Of a DNA stretch of 64,000 bases, positions 1-7,817 are shown piece after piece (the first letter of the stretch is position 1; every line of letters starts with the position of its first letter). The notes under the pieces were generated by a model. That model was given only the letters and a program-made list of their open reading frames with translations. It was not told the DNA's origin and did no database searches. A program made the translations under genes and the position numbers. This stretch comes from Maricaulis sp963975345 (GTDB lineage Bacteria > Pseudomonadota > Alphaproteobacteria > Caulobacterales > Maricaulaceae), in assembly GCF_963975345.1 (NCBI RefSeq), contig NZ_CAXBGE010000009.1, forward strand, positions 1 through 64,000, read 5' to 3'.

Positions 1-48
1 CTGCAGGATCCACCATTGCAGCTTGCCGATGGCGTAGCGTCCACACAT
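1..48 (-). CDS. SRAP-domain protein (YedK/HMCES-like), 5' end only
   Basis: Only the first 16 codons lie inside the window; the gene continues beyond the left edge. The protein begins MCGRYAIGKLQWW. In the SRAP family Cys2 becomes the N-terminal nucleophile after Met removal and crosslinks to abasic sites in single-stranded DNA, protecting them. The same 16 residues start the shorter gene at 739-1065, so this is one of two tandem copies. Whether the copy that leaves the window is full length cannot be seen. Its closeness to an SOS mutagenesis operon fits a DNA-damage role, but that is inference. Confidence 0.6.
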   Translation of the reverse strand, partial: MCGRYAIGKLQWWILQ

Positions 49-100
49 GGGGTGAGGTTAGCGCGAACCGGGCGCGATTGCAGCCCGGGAGATGGTCCGG
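1..100. repeat. Direct repeat copy A (SRAP gene start plus upstream)
   Basis: These 100 bases recur at 1018-1117 with only four mismatches that I can count. The repeat spans the first 16 codons of an SRAP-type gene on the minus strand and about 52 bases upstream of its ATG. Because copy A touches the window edge, the true left boundary is unknown. After base 100 the two copies diverge completely. Confidence 0.9.
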
Positions 101-269
101 TCCTGAGGGGCAGGGGCACGTCCCGTTTAGGGCGCATTTCAGAGTTGGCTCCGCCCGGGGAGGATGGGGTTTGCATCCTAAATTTAGGTGGTTTTATAGA
201 CGCTTGGCTTTCGGAAATTGTGTTGGTTCTGATTATTCTTCATTTCCGGATGTTGCCGCTCGCTCACAA

Positions 270-746
270 CTATTCGGTGTCACCGGGGGATAGCGGGAAT
301 CCATAGTAATCTTCAAAACGCTTTTCGCGGCAGCCGCTCTGCTCTTCATGAAAATCAAGTGACAGGCTCAAACCGCCAAACTGGGCGCCGTCAAAATGCG
401 CGCGAAAATTCGACTCCACGTCCTCTGCATGAAGACTCCTTGAATCCTCCACCACATTGCAATAATCGACTGAAATTTTCATTTCATCTGGCAAAACTTC
501 TACTGACACATCGTAATATTTAGTCCCCATAGATTGCAAAATTTCATACGGGTCGTTGCCGTCACACATTATGTATAAACTTGGCGTGGCCGAAAGAAAT
601 CCAGATCGAACGCTTTCATATACCTTGCAATGCTCACCTTCATAAAAACTTCTGCCAGGAATGATGGTATGTGGAGAGCAGGACGCCAGTGTCAAAGTAA
701 AAAGCAATATTGTGCATGAACCATACTTTTTGACTATTTTATTCAT
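270..746 (-). CDS. Small lipoprotein, function unknown
   Basis: A 158-residue protein with a typical lipoprotein signal: positive start (MNKIVKKYG), hydrophobic core and lipobox LASC at about residue 23, so it should be lipidated and membrane anchored. The mature part carries several further cysteines (in GEHCKVY, IMCDG, DYCNVV and SGCREK) that could form disulfides in the periplasm. I do not recognise the family. The start overlaps the end of the truncated SRAP gene by 8 bases in the same direction, suggesting coupled translation. The stretch is visibly more AT-rich than everything from 1.3 kb onward, a sign of acquired DNA. It sits between two copies of the SRAP gene start. Confidence 0.6.
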   Translation of the reverse strand: MNKIVKKYGSCTILLFTLTLASCSPHTIIPGRSFYEGEHCKVYESVRSGFLSATPSLYIMCDGNDPYEILQSMGTKYYDVSVEVLPDEMKISVDYCNVVEDSRSLHAEDVESNFRAHFDGAQFGGLSLSLDFHEEQSGCREKRFEDYYGFPLSPGDTE

Positions 747-1065
747 CGTCCACGCCCCTAATCGACATAAACTCGACCCACTCGACTATAGAGCGCATTT
801 GCCGCCTTGTCGCCTTGAAGGTCGTTGGCCCGCACTGGAGAAACATCGCGGGGGAAAGCGTGGAATGAATGGCGACGCTTCGCGGGCCAGCCGCAGTTTC
901 GGCCTTGGCGTTGAAGGTGGAATATTTCATCTCACTCAGCGGCTTGTGCCAGAAATGCGGCACCAATCCCCAACACGGCTCAAGATTGGTCGCTGCCTGC
1001 TGGAGCTTGAACGTCTCCTGCAGGATCCACCATTGCAGCTTGCCGATGGCGTAGCGTCCACACAT
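739..1065 (-). pseudogene. Truncated SRAP-domain gene
   Basis: The 108-residue product starts MCGRYAIGKL with the catalytic Cys2 and keeps the recognisable WGLVPHFW and FNAKAET motifs (the latter is normally N-A-R-x-E-T). SRAP proteins are normally about 200-250 residues. Here the spacer between Cys2 and WGLVP is shortened, and after the AET motif the sequence no longer resembles the family; the later active-site His and Glu region is absent. It is therefore probably a decayed or internally deleted copy. It overlaps the downstream lipoprotein start by 8 bases. It could instead be an expressed short variant, so I am not certain it is dead. Confidence 0.6.
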
Positions 1066-1117
1066 GGGGTGAAATTAGCGTGAACCGGGCGCGATCGCAG
1101 CCCGGGAGATGGTCCGG
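1018..1117. repeat. Direct repeat copy B
   Basis: Second copy of the 100-base repeat that begins at position 1. It covers the start of the truncated SRAP gene and its 5' flank. Differences from copy A are concentrated just upstream of the ATG. The spacing between the copies is 1017 bases. Confidence 0.9.
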
Positions 1118-1148
1118 GCACAGGTGTGCTTTCCAACCTCGCTCCAAC

Positions 1149-1250
1149 CCGCCTCATCCGGCCTTCGGCCACCTTCTCCTCGCGGAGAAGGAAAGCGCGC
1201 ATCTTCCCTCTCCGTGAGGAGAGGGTGCCCCGCAGGGGCGGGTGAGGCGG
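1149..1250. repeat. REP-like palindromic element with three stems
   Basis: Outer arms at 1149-1159 and 1240-1250 are complementary apart from one base. Two perfect inner hairpins sit between them: 1172-1191 (8-bp arms around TCGC) and 1206-1225 (8-bp arms). Such cloverleaf-like elements (CCTCATCCGG..., CCCTCTCC...GGAGAGGG) are widespread non-coding repeats in high-GC Proteobacteria. It lies in the intergenic space between the SRAP remnant and imuA. On transcription it could act as a terminator for leftward reads, but it lacks a U tract. Confidence 0.8.
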
Positions 1251-1319
1251 GCAGCGCTACGATGGAGAACGCCCACACCCCTCACCGATTCCCCTCTTGA
1301 CTCTCTCCGCTCCTGAACG

Positions 1320-1334
1320 GAACATAAGCGGAAC
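1320..1334. promoter_or_regulatory. LexA (SOS) box of the imu operon
   Basis: The minus strand reads GTTC-CGCTTAT-GTTC, an exact match to the alphaproteobacterial LexA operator GTTC-N7-GTTC. It ends 19 bases before the imuA start at 1354. A TTGACT hexamer at 1297-1302 could be the -35, which would put the box over the -10 region, the expected place for repression. This predicts DNA-damage induction of imuA-imuB-DUF559-dnaE2. Confidence 0.85.
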
Positions 1335-1353
1335 ATTCAATAGAGGCTATGAC

Positions 1354-2127
1354 ATGCCAACTGCGCCGCGCGTCCTTAGGGGACGGCCGCAGCTCGAGGA
1401 GCTGCGACGCCAGATCCAGGCGATTGAAACGCCCATAACCGTGCCCGTCCTGACGGGTCAGGATGCGCTGGTGCTTGGCCCAGGCCTGCATGAGGTCTGC
1501 CCGGCGAGCTATCTCGACACGCCCGCCGCGCTGGCTTTCCAGATCGGCATGCTGGGTCATGGGTTGGCCGAACAGGACCGGCTGCGTCCGGTGATCTGGG
1601 TGCGCTCGGCGGGCCATCGCGCCCATGATTTCGGACGTCCCTATCCGCTCGCCTTGGCCCGATGGGGGCTGGAGCCGGAACGGGTTCTGCTGGTCGAGGC
1701 GCGCGATGCGAGCGATGTGCTGTGGGCGATGGAGGAAGGGCTGAATGCCGGCGCGCTGGTGGTCGGCGAGGTCGGCGCATCGCTGCGCTATGACCTCACC
1801 GCCTCGCGCCGCCTGCACCGTTCGGCCCAGGCACGAAGCGCGCGCGTGCTCGTCTTGCGTGGTCATCAAGATATCCAGCCCAGCGCGGCCCTGACCCGCT
1901 GGCGATTATCCGCCCTGCCGTCACCGGACCGGCCATGGCGCGGGGCGACAGGCCTGCCGGGATTGGGAGTGCCGCGCTTTTGCGCCGTGCTCGAACGGGT
2001 CCGGGGCGGCCCGCCGAAAAGCTTTGAGGTCGAGTGGAAAAATGCGGCGTTTCATGTCCTTGAGCCTGCCGAGATGGCCCGTCGAGCGACGCAATCTGCG
2101 TCCCAATTCAGCCGCCTCGCCGTCTGA
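1354..2127 (+). CDS. imuA: ImuA, SOS mutagenesis protein (RecA/SulA-like)
   Basis: A 257-residue protein matching ImuA: N-terminal RGRPQLEELRRQIQAIE helix, the LGPGLHEVCP segment and a RecA-like core (VIWVRSAGHRAHDFGRPYP, then RVLLVEARDASDVLWAMEEGL). ImuA proteins are RecA-fold relatives without a normal Walker A and work with ImuB and DnaE2 in translesion synthesis. The ATG at 1354 has an AGAGG ribosome site at 1342-1346, and the LexA box lies just upstream. An upstream in-frame TTG at 1297 would place the operator inside the coding region, so I reject it. The 3' end overlaps imuB by 86 bases. Confidence 0.88.
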   Translation: MPTAPRVLRGRPQLEELRRQIQAIETPITVPVLTGQDALVLGPGLHEVCPASYLDTPAALAFQIGMLGHGLAEQDRLRPVIWVRSAGHRAHDFGRPYPLALARWGLEPERVLLVEARDASDVLWAMEEGLNAGALVVGEVGASLRYDLTASRRLHRSAQARSARVLVLRGHQDIQPSAALTRWRLSALPSPDRPWRGATGLPGLGVPRFCAVLERVRGGPPKSFEVEWKNAAFHVLEPAEMARRATQSASQFSRLAV

Positions 2128-3637
2128 TGCGCCCGAGCCCCCCTTCGCCCTGGTTCACACCTCAACCGGTGGGGAACGGCTCTATGCCCTCAATAATGAG
2201 GCGGCGCGGCTGGGCTTGCGGCGCGGTCAGGCGCTGGCCGATGCCAAGGCGCTGGAGCCGGGTTTGCGCATTGCCCCCTTCGCGCCCGATGCCGACCGGC
2301 GTCTGCTCGGCGCCTTTGCCCGCTGGTCTGGCCGCTGGTCACCCTGGACGGCGCCCGATCCCGGTGAACCGGGGGAGGATGGCGTAATGGTCGATATCTC
2401 CGGCTGCGCCCATTTGTTCGGCGGCGAGGACCAGCTGGTCACGGCCGCGCTGGACGCTGTGCGCGGTCAGGGTCTGACCGCCCACGCTGCCATCGCCCCG
2501 ACCATAGGCCTTGCTTGGGGTCTGGCGCGCTTTCCGGCACGGCGGGTCCCAACCGGCTGGCTGATCGCCCATGATGTCGGCGCCAGCCTGCATGGCCTCC
2601 CGGTCGAGGCCCTGCGCATTGGCGATACCGCCGCAAGGCTGCGCCGGTTCGGGCTCAAGCGGGTTGGCGATATTGCCGGCCTGCCGCGCGCCAATCTGGC
2701 GCGGCGTTTCGGCCCCGATCTGGTGCGCCGCCTCGACCAGGCACGCGGCCAGGAGGATGAAACCCTCAACCCGCTACAGCCGAAAACGCCGTTTCGCGCC
2801 CGGATGCGCTTTGCCGATGCCCTGCTTTTGCTGGAGGGAATCAAACAGGCGGTGCGCGAGACCGCCAACACGCTGTGCGCCCATCTCGAGAGCGAGGGCC
2901 GTGGCCTGCGCCGGGCCGAGCTCAATCTGTTTCGCGTCGACGGCAAGATCCACCTCCTGATCATCGGCACCGCCGCCCCGGCGCGCGATGCGGCGCATAT
3001 CGCCCGCCTGTTCAATGAAAAGCTCGACCGCGCCGAGATCGATATTGGGTTCGGCATTGATGTCATCGAACTCAATGCCACCGCCACCGGCGCCCTGTCG
3101 GGCCGGCAATCCGGCTTAATCGGCGATGCCAGCCTTAATGATAATCGTTTGGACACCGAGGCTTTCGCGCGCCTGACCGACCGACTCAGCGTCCGCTTGG
3201 GCGAAACCCGCGTCAAACGCGCCGCCCGCCGCGACAGCCATATCCCCGAACGCGCCGCCGGCTGGAGCGCGGAGACGAATCCGTCCGGCTCAGCCCTGAT
3301 GGTGCGCGAGGCGAGCGGCCAACAGGCCTTCCTGCTGTCGCCGGAACGGCCTTTGCTCATCCTCGCCCGCCCGGAACCGGCCGAGGCGGTGGCAGAGATC
3401 CCCGACGGACCGCCGCGCAGCTTCGTCTGGCGCCGCACCCATCACCAGGTCCACCAGGCCGAGGGCCCGGAACGCCTCGCCCCGGAATGGTGGCGTCCTG
3501 AAAGCCGCGCCAGTCCGAAGACCCGCGATTATTTCAGGATCGAAACGATCGAGGGCCGCCGTTTCTGGCTCTATCGCGACGGGCTCTACGGCCCGGAAAC
3601 CCGTAACCCCCAATGGTTTGTCCACGGAGCATCATGA
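2042..3637 (+). CDS. imuB: ImuB, non-catalytic Y-family polymerase-like protein
   Basis: A 531-residue ImuB. It starts MRRFMSLSLPRWPVERR, the family N-terminus in which the first catalytic Asp of Y-family polymerases is missing. The palm and finger region holds MVDISGCAHLFGGE, and the helix-hairpin-helix region LRRFGLKRVGDIAGLPRANLARRFG lies near residues 200-230. ImuB has no polymerase activity; it binds the beta clamp and recruits ImuA and DnaE2. The start at 2042 lies inside imuA in another frame, so translation is probably coupled. The stop overlaps the start of the DUF559 gene (ATGA at 3634-3637). Confidence 0.9.
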   Translation: MRRFMSLSLPRWPVERRNLRPNSAASPSDAPEPPFALVHTSTGGERLYALNNEAARLGLRRGQALADAKALEPGLRIAPFAPDADRRLLGAFARWSGRWSPWTAPDPGEPGEDGVMVDISGCAHLFGGEDQLVTAALDAVRGQGLTAHAAIAPTIGLAWGLARFPARRVPTGWLIAHDVGASLHGLPVEALRIGDTAARLRRFGLKRVGDIAGLPRANLARRFGPDLVRRLDQARGQEDETLNPLQPKTPFRARMRFADALLLLEGIKQAVRETANTLCAHLESEGRGLRRAELNLFRVDGKIHLLIIGTAAPARDAAHIARLFNEKLDRAEIDIGFGIDVIELNATATGALSGRQSGLIGDASLNDNRLDTEAFARLTDRLSVRLGETRVKRAARRDSHIPERAAGWSAETNPSGSALMVREASGQQAFLLSPERPLLILARPEPAEAVAEIPDGPPRSFVWRRTHHQVHQAEGPERLAPEWWRPESRASPKTRDYFRIETIEGRRFWLYRDGLYGPETRNPQWFVHGAS

Positions 3638-4116
3638 TGGAAATGACCCAATTAGCGACGCCCCGACGCGCCCATCCCCACCACGAGACGACGCCCCTGG
3701 CCGGAAAAATTCTCTGGGAGCGCCTTCGCGGGCGCAGGATTTCCGGTCACCGCTTCGAGCGTCAACACCCGATCACCGGTTATATCGTCGATTTCGCCTG
3801 CGTGCGGCACCAGCTTGTGATCGAGCTTGATGGCAACACGCACCGCCGCCCGGAGGAGATCGAGCGCAGCCGGCTGCGGACGATGGAGCTGATGCAGCAG
3901 GGCTGGACCGTGATCCGGCTTGCCGATGCCGATATCGCTGAGCGCCTCGAACAAGTGATCACGACCATTGCCCGGCATCTTCCCATCCTCCCCCGCAAGG
4001 CGGGGGAGGTGGACCGGACAAAGTCCGGGCCGGAGGGGGCCTCACCGCCACACACCCCCTCAGTCCGCTGCGCGGACAGCTCCCCCGCACAGCGGGGGAG
4101 CAAGGATGAACGGTGA
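3634..4116 (+). CDS. DUF559 (Vsr-like endonuclease-fold) protein inside the imu operon
   Basis: A 160-residue protein with a clear DUF559 domain at about residues 15-115: LWERLRGRRISGHRFERQ, then ITGYIVDFACV, LVIELDGNTH and GWTVIRLADADI. The VDF...IELDG pattern is the PD-(D/E)xK-type core shared with Vsr mismatch endonucleases. The biological role of DUF559 proteins is not established. It overlaps imuB by 4 bases and dnaE2 by 4 bases, so it is embedded in the SOS operon. From about residue 118 the coding sequence runs through the palindromic repeat at 3987-4100, giving a low-complexity Pro/Ser/Lys tail not expected of the family. An ATG at 3637 is an equally good start (GGAG at 3626). Confidence 0.8.
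   Translation: MMEMTQLATPRRAHPHHETTPLAGKILWERLRGRRISGHRFERQHPITGYIVDFACVRHQLVIELDGNTHRRPEEIERSRLRTMELMQQGWTVIRLADADIAERLEQVITTIARHLPILPRKAGEVDRTKSGPEGASPPHTPSVRCADSSPAQRGSKDER
3987..4100. repeat. Composite palindromic repeat within the DUF559 gene 3' end
   Basis: Four perfect or near-perfect hairpins follow one another: 3987-4009, 4014-4028, 4064-4076 and 4080-4100. The first and last carry CTCCCCCG/CGGGGGAG arms. This is the structure of intergenic palindromic elements, yet it is read through in frame as the C-terminus of the DUF559 protein. It ends 13 bases before the dnaE2 start codon. Confidence 0.8.
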
Positions 4117-7100
4117 CCGCATTCGCCGAGCTCGTCGCCGCCAGCAATTTCACCTTCCTGACCGGGGCCTCGCATGGTGATGAAATGGTCGCCCAGGCCA
4201 AGGCGCTCGGACTGGCGGCCATCGGGCTGGCGGATCGCAATTCCTTCGCCGGCGCAGTGCGCGGTCATCTCGCGGCGAAGGAGGCCGGGATCAAATTTCT
4301 GGTCGGAGTGAGGCTGGTCACCACATGCGGCTTCGCACTGGTCGCCTATCCGAAACACCGCCACGCCTATGGTGCGTTGGCGCGCATGCTGACGGATGCC
4401 AATTTCCGCTCGAAGAAGGGGCGTTGCGAGCTGTGGCTGGAACAGATTATCGAGGCCTCGACCGACCAATATTTCATCCTGCTGCCGCCCGATCCACCCT
4501 GCGCGGAATGGCAGGCCAAAGCGGCGGGCTTCTGCGCCCGCTCAAGGGCCCGTCACGTCCTCGCCCTGACCCGCCGTTTCGACGGTCGCGATGGCGAGCG
4601 TCTGCACGCGCTCGATCAATGCGCCACCGCACTCGGCCTCGACTGCATCGCCACCAATGACGCGCTCTATCATGTCCCCGAACGCAAGCCGCTGGCCGAT
4701 GTGGTCGCCTGTATCCGCGAGCATGTGACGATCAAGGCCGCCGGTTTTCTCCTCGCCGCGAATGCCGAACGCCATCTCAAACCGCCATCCGAAATGGCGC
4801 GTCTGTTTCGTGGCTATGAGCGCGCCGTCGCCAACACGATCACTTTGGCGCAGAGCATCAATTTCAGCCTTGAGGAACTGGTCTATCAATATCCCAGCGA
4901 GGTTGTCGGCGACGATGAAACCCCGGCCCAGACACTGCGCCGCCTCACCGCCGAGGGGCTGGAGCGTCGCTATCCCGATGGGCCGCCGGACAAGATCGCC
5001 GCCGCCATCGCCCATGAGCTGACCCTGATCGAAAGCCTGGATTTCCCGGCCTATTTCCTCACCGTCCACGATATCGTCCGCTTCGCGCGCAGCCAGGGAA
5101 TTCTGTGTCAGGGCCGAGGCTCGGCCGCCAATTCGGCGGTCTGTTTCGCGATCGGCATCACCGAGGTCGACCCCAATCTGATCGATCTCCTGTTCGAACG
5201 CTTCGTCTCGGCGGAACGCGGCGAGCCGCCCGATATCGATGTTGATTTCGAGCATGAGCGGCGCGAGGAGGTGATCCAGTATGTCTATGAGAAATACGGT
5301 CGCCGCCGCGCCGCCATGACGGCAACGGTCAATTGCTACCGGCCGCGCGGCGCCATTCGCGAAGTCGGCAAGGTGTTCGGCTTGTCGGGCGATGTCATCT
5401 CGGCCCTGTCGAAAACGCTGTGGGGCTGGTCGACCGATGATCTCACCGATAACCGCATCCGCACCGAGCTCGGCCTCGATCCCGATACGCCCGATATCGC
5501 CATGACGCTGCATTATGCCCGCGAGCTGATGGGCTTTCCGCGCCACCTCTCCCAGCATCCCGGCGGTTTTGTGATGATGCAGGGCTGGCTCGACGAAATC
5601 GTGCCGCTGCACAATGCCGCCATGCCTGATCGCACGGTGCTCGAATGGGACAAGGAGGATATCGACGCGCTCGGCCTGATGAAGGTCGATGTGCTCGGTC
5701 TCGGCATGCTCAGCTGCGTCGCCCGCGCCTTCGATCTGATCGAGCGCCATTATGGCCGCTCCCTGACCATGGCCTCAATCCCGCAAGGCGATGAAGCCGT
5801 CTACGACATGATCTGCAAGGCCGATACGATTGGCGTGTTCCAGATCGAGAGCCGGGCCCAGATGACAATGCTGCCGCGCCTGCGACCGCGCTGCTTTTAT
5901 GATCTGGTGATCGAGGTCGCCATCGTCCGCCCCGGCCCGATCCAGGGCGATATGGTGCATCCCTATCTGCGCCGCCGCTGCGGTCAAGAGGCGGTGGAAT
6001 ACCCGTCAAAAGCGCTGGAAGATGTGCTCGGAAAGACGCTCGGCGTGCCGCTGTTTCAGGAACAGGCGATGCGGATCGCCATTGTCGCCGCCGGTTTCAC
6101 CCCGGCGGAATCCGACCAGCTGCGCCGCTCCATGGCCGCCTTCCGGCGCTCCGGCTCGATCCATGAAATGGGTGAGAAGCTGATGGCCGGCATGATCACC
6201 AAGGGTTATGAGCCCGACTTCGCGGCGCGCTGTTTCAAACAGCTCGAAGGCTTTGGCGAATACGGTTTTCCCGAAAGCCATGCCGCCAGCTTCGCCCTGA
6301 TCGTCTATGTCTCCTGCTGGCTGAAGCATTATTACCCGGACGTGTTTGTTGCCGCGATCCTCAATTCCCAACCGATGGGGTTTTACGCTCCGGCGCAACT
6401 GGTTCGCGATGCACGCCAGCACGGCGTTGAGGTCAGACCGCCCGACATCAATCATTCCGATTGGGACTGCACGCTGGAGCCGGCCAAAGCGGGCCCCCAC
6501 TTCGCGCTCCGTCTCGGCCTGCGGCAGATCAAGGGTCTGCGCGAAGCCTCTGCCGCGCGCCTGGTCGCGGCCCGCCAGACAAGCGGTGCCTTCACCAGCG
6601 TCCCCGATCTCGCCCGCCGTTCGCGTCTTGATCGCGCCACGATGGACCGGCTCGCCAATGCCGACGCTTTCGGCTCCATCGCCCTCGACCGCCGCCAAGC
6701 CGGCTGGACCGCCCTGGCCCAGGCCGGCAAACCATTGCCGCTATTCGAGCATGCCGATGAATACGGCCATGAGGCCGCCACCGCCCTGCCGCTGATGAGC
6801 GCCGGCGAGGAAGTCGCCCAGGATTACGCCACGCTACGGCTATCGCTCAAAGCGCATCCGATGAGCTTTTTCCGCCAGGAGCTGGAGGAGAGCGGACATG
6901 TCCGCGCCGAACAACTCACCGAGCTGCGCGATGGCCGCTGGGTGACGCTGGCCGGTTTGGTGCTGGTACGCCAACGCCCCGGCTCGGCCTCAGGCGTGAT
7001 TTTCGCGACGCTGGAGGACGAAACTGGAGTGGCCAATATCATCGTCTGGCCGAAATGCTTCGAGCGTCACCGCAAGATCGTAATGCGGTCCAAGCTGATG

Positions 7101-7340
7101 AGTGTTACCGGGCGCTTACAAAAGGAGGGCGAAGTGATCCACATCATCGCCAGCCGCATCACCGACCAGAGCTGGCGCCTCGCCGCCCTCGCCGATGGCG
7201 AGGAATTCGCCGAAGCCCTCGCCCACGCCGACGAAATCGCCCGCCCCCAGGACGACCCCCGCCTGATCGGCATTTACCGCCGCGTCATGCAAGGGGAGCG
7301 GCTGGAGGATATATTGCCCAAGAGCCGTGATTTTCATTGA
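4113..7340 (+). CDS. dnaE2: Error-prone DNA polymerase DnaE2
   Basis: A 1075-residue C-family polymerase of the DnaE2 type. The N-terminal PHP domain begins at residue 1 (NFTFLTGASHGDEMV) but lacks the first His-x-His metal pair seen in active PHP domains. The palm carries GRGSAANSAVCFAIGI near residue 335 and the catalytic PDIDVDF at residues 372-378. A C-terminal OB fold (VTLAGLVLVRQRPGSASG...) follows. DnaE2 performs SOS translesion synthesis with ImuA and ImuB. The GTG start shares GTGA with the DUF559 stop; length and motif positions agree with the family. Confidence 0.95.
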   Translation: MTAFAELVAASNFTFLTGASHGDEMVAQAKALGLAAIGLADRNSFAGAVRGHLAAKEAGIKFLVGVRLVTTCGFALVAYPKHRHAYGALARMLTDANFRSKKGRCELWLEQIIEASTDQYFILLPPDPPCAEWQAKAAGFCARSRARHVLALTRRFDGRDGERLHALDQCATALGLDCIATNDALYHVPERKPLADVVACIREHVTIKAAGFLLAANAERHLKPPSEMARLFRGYERAVANTITLAQSINFSLEELVYQYPSEVVGDDETPAQTLRRLTAEGLERRYPDGPPDKIAAAIAHELTLIESLDFPAYFLTVHDIVRFARSQGILCQGRGSAANSAVCFAIGITEVDPNLIDLLFERFVSAERGEPPDIDVDFEHERREEVIQYVYEKYGRRRAAMTATVNCYRPRGAIREVGKVFGLSGDVISALSKTLWGWSTDDLTDNRIRTELGLDPDTPDIAMTLHYARELMGFPRHLSQHPGGFVMMQGWLDEIVPLHNAAMPDRTVLEWDKEDIDALGLMKVDVLGLGMLSCVARAFDLIERHYGRSLTMASIPQGDEAVYDMICKADTIGVFQIESRAQMTMLPRLRPRCFYDLVIEVAIVRPGPIQGDMVHPYLRRRCGQEAVEYPSKALEDVLGKTLGVPLFQEQAMRIAIVAAGFTPAESDQLRRSMAAFRRSGSIHEMGEKLMAGMITKGYEPDFAARCFKQLEGFGEYGFPESHAASFALIVYVSCWLKHYYPDVFVAAILNSQPMGFYAPAQLVRDARQHGVEVRPPDINHSDWDCTLEPAKAGPHFALRLGLRQIKGLREASAARLVAARQTSGAFTSVPDLARRSRLDRATMDRLANADAFGSIALDRRQAGWTALAQAGKPLPLFEHADEYGHEAATALPLMSAGEEVAQDYATLRLSLKAHPMSFFRQELEESGHVRAEQLTELRDGRWVTLAGLVLVRQRPGSASGVIFATLEDETGVANIIVWPKCFERHRKIVMRSKLMSVTGRLQKEGEVIHIIASRITDQSWRLAALADGEEFAEALAHADEIARPQDDPRLIGIYRRVMQGERLEDILPKSRDFH

Positions 7341-7432
7341 GGCCCCTGCTTCGGCGCGCAGTTTGCAAACAAAAGCTTAACACGGCGGACCTGTTGCGAA
7401 GCGGGTCAGTCGGTTGCAGACTAGGAGCCGAG

Positions 7433-7810
7433 ATGAGCAAGCCGCACACCCTGAGCGAAGACGAAGCCCACGCCATGCGCCTGCTGTGGGATCGCGGCAG
7501 CGCCTCGGTGAATGAACTGGCCCTGGCCAGCCGGCAACCGGCCAGCGAAACCCTGTCCATCCTGCAGCGTCTGCGCCGCAAGGGCGCGGTTGAACGCCAG
7601 CAGCGCGGCCGCGATATCCGCTATCGTCCGCGCCTCAACCGCCAGACCGCACCGACGCATATGCTCGGCCGTCTACTAACGGAGACCGCCGACGATGGCC
7701 GCACCGGGCTGGGCATTGTGGTGTTGCGCGAAAGCGATATCGACCCGCAGGACTGGGCCGATCTCCAAGCGGAAATCGCCGCCAAAGCAGCCGCGAAATC
7801 CAAGCCCTAG
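7433..7810 (+). CDS. BlaI/MecI/CopY-type winged-helix regulator
   Basis: A 125-residue protein with an N-terminal winged helix (EAHAMRLLWDRGSASVNELALA, then SETLSILQRLRRKGAVERQQRGRDIRYRPRL) resembling the BlaI/CopY family, which represses operons such as beta-lactamase or protease genes. ATG 7433 has a good AGGAG at 7423-7427; a longer reading back to 7337 would overlap dnaE2 by 4 bases but lacks family similarity. No BlaR1-like sensor protease is adjacent, so its target is unknown. It lies 92 bases after dnaE2 and could be read through from the SOS operon. Confidence 0.7.
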   Translation: MSKPHTLSEDEAHAMRLLWDRGSASVNELALASRQPASETLSILQRLRRKGAVERQQRGRDIRYRPRLNRQTAPTHMLGRLLTETADDGRTGLGIVVLRESDIDPQDWADLQAEIAAKAAAKSKP

Positions 7811-7817
7811 CCGACGC

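Noticed and set aside
1143..1250. Possible CRISPR-like or rRNA-like structure from the repeated hairpins
   Set aside because: There are no regularly spaced identical repeats with unique spacers; the structure is a REP-type element.
4542..5750. 402-codon minus-strand frame opposite dnaE2
   Set aside because: Antisense shadow of DnaE2; composition is biased and no domain is visible.
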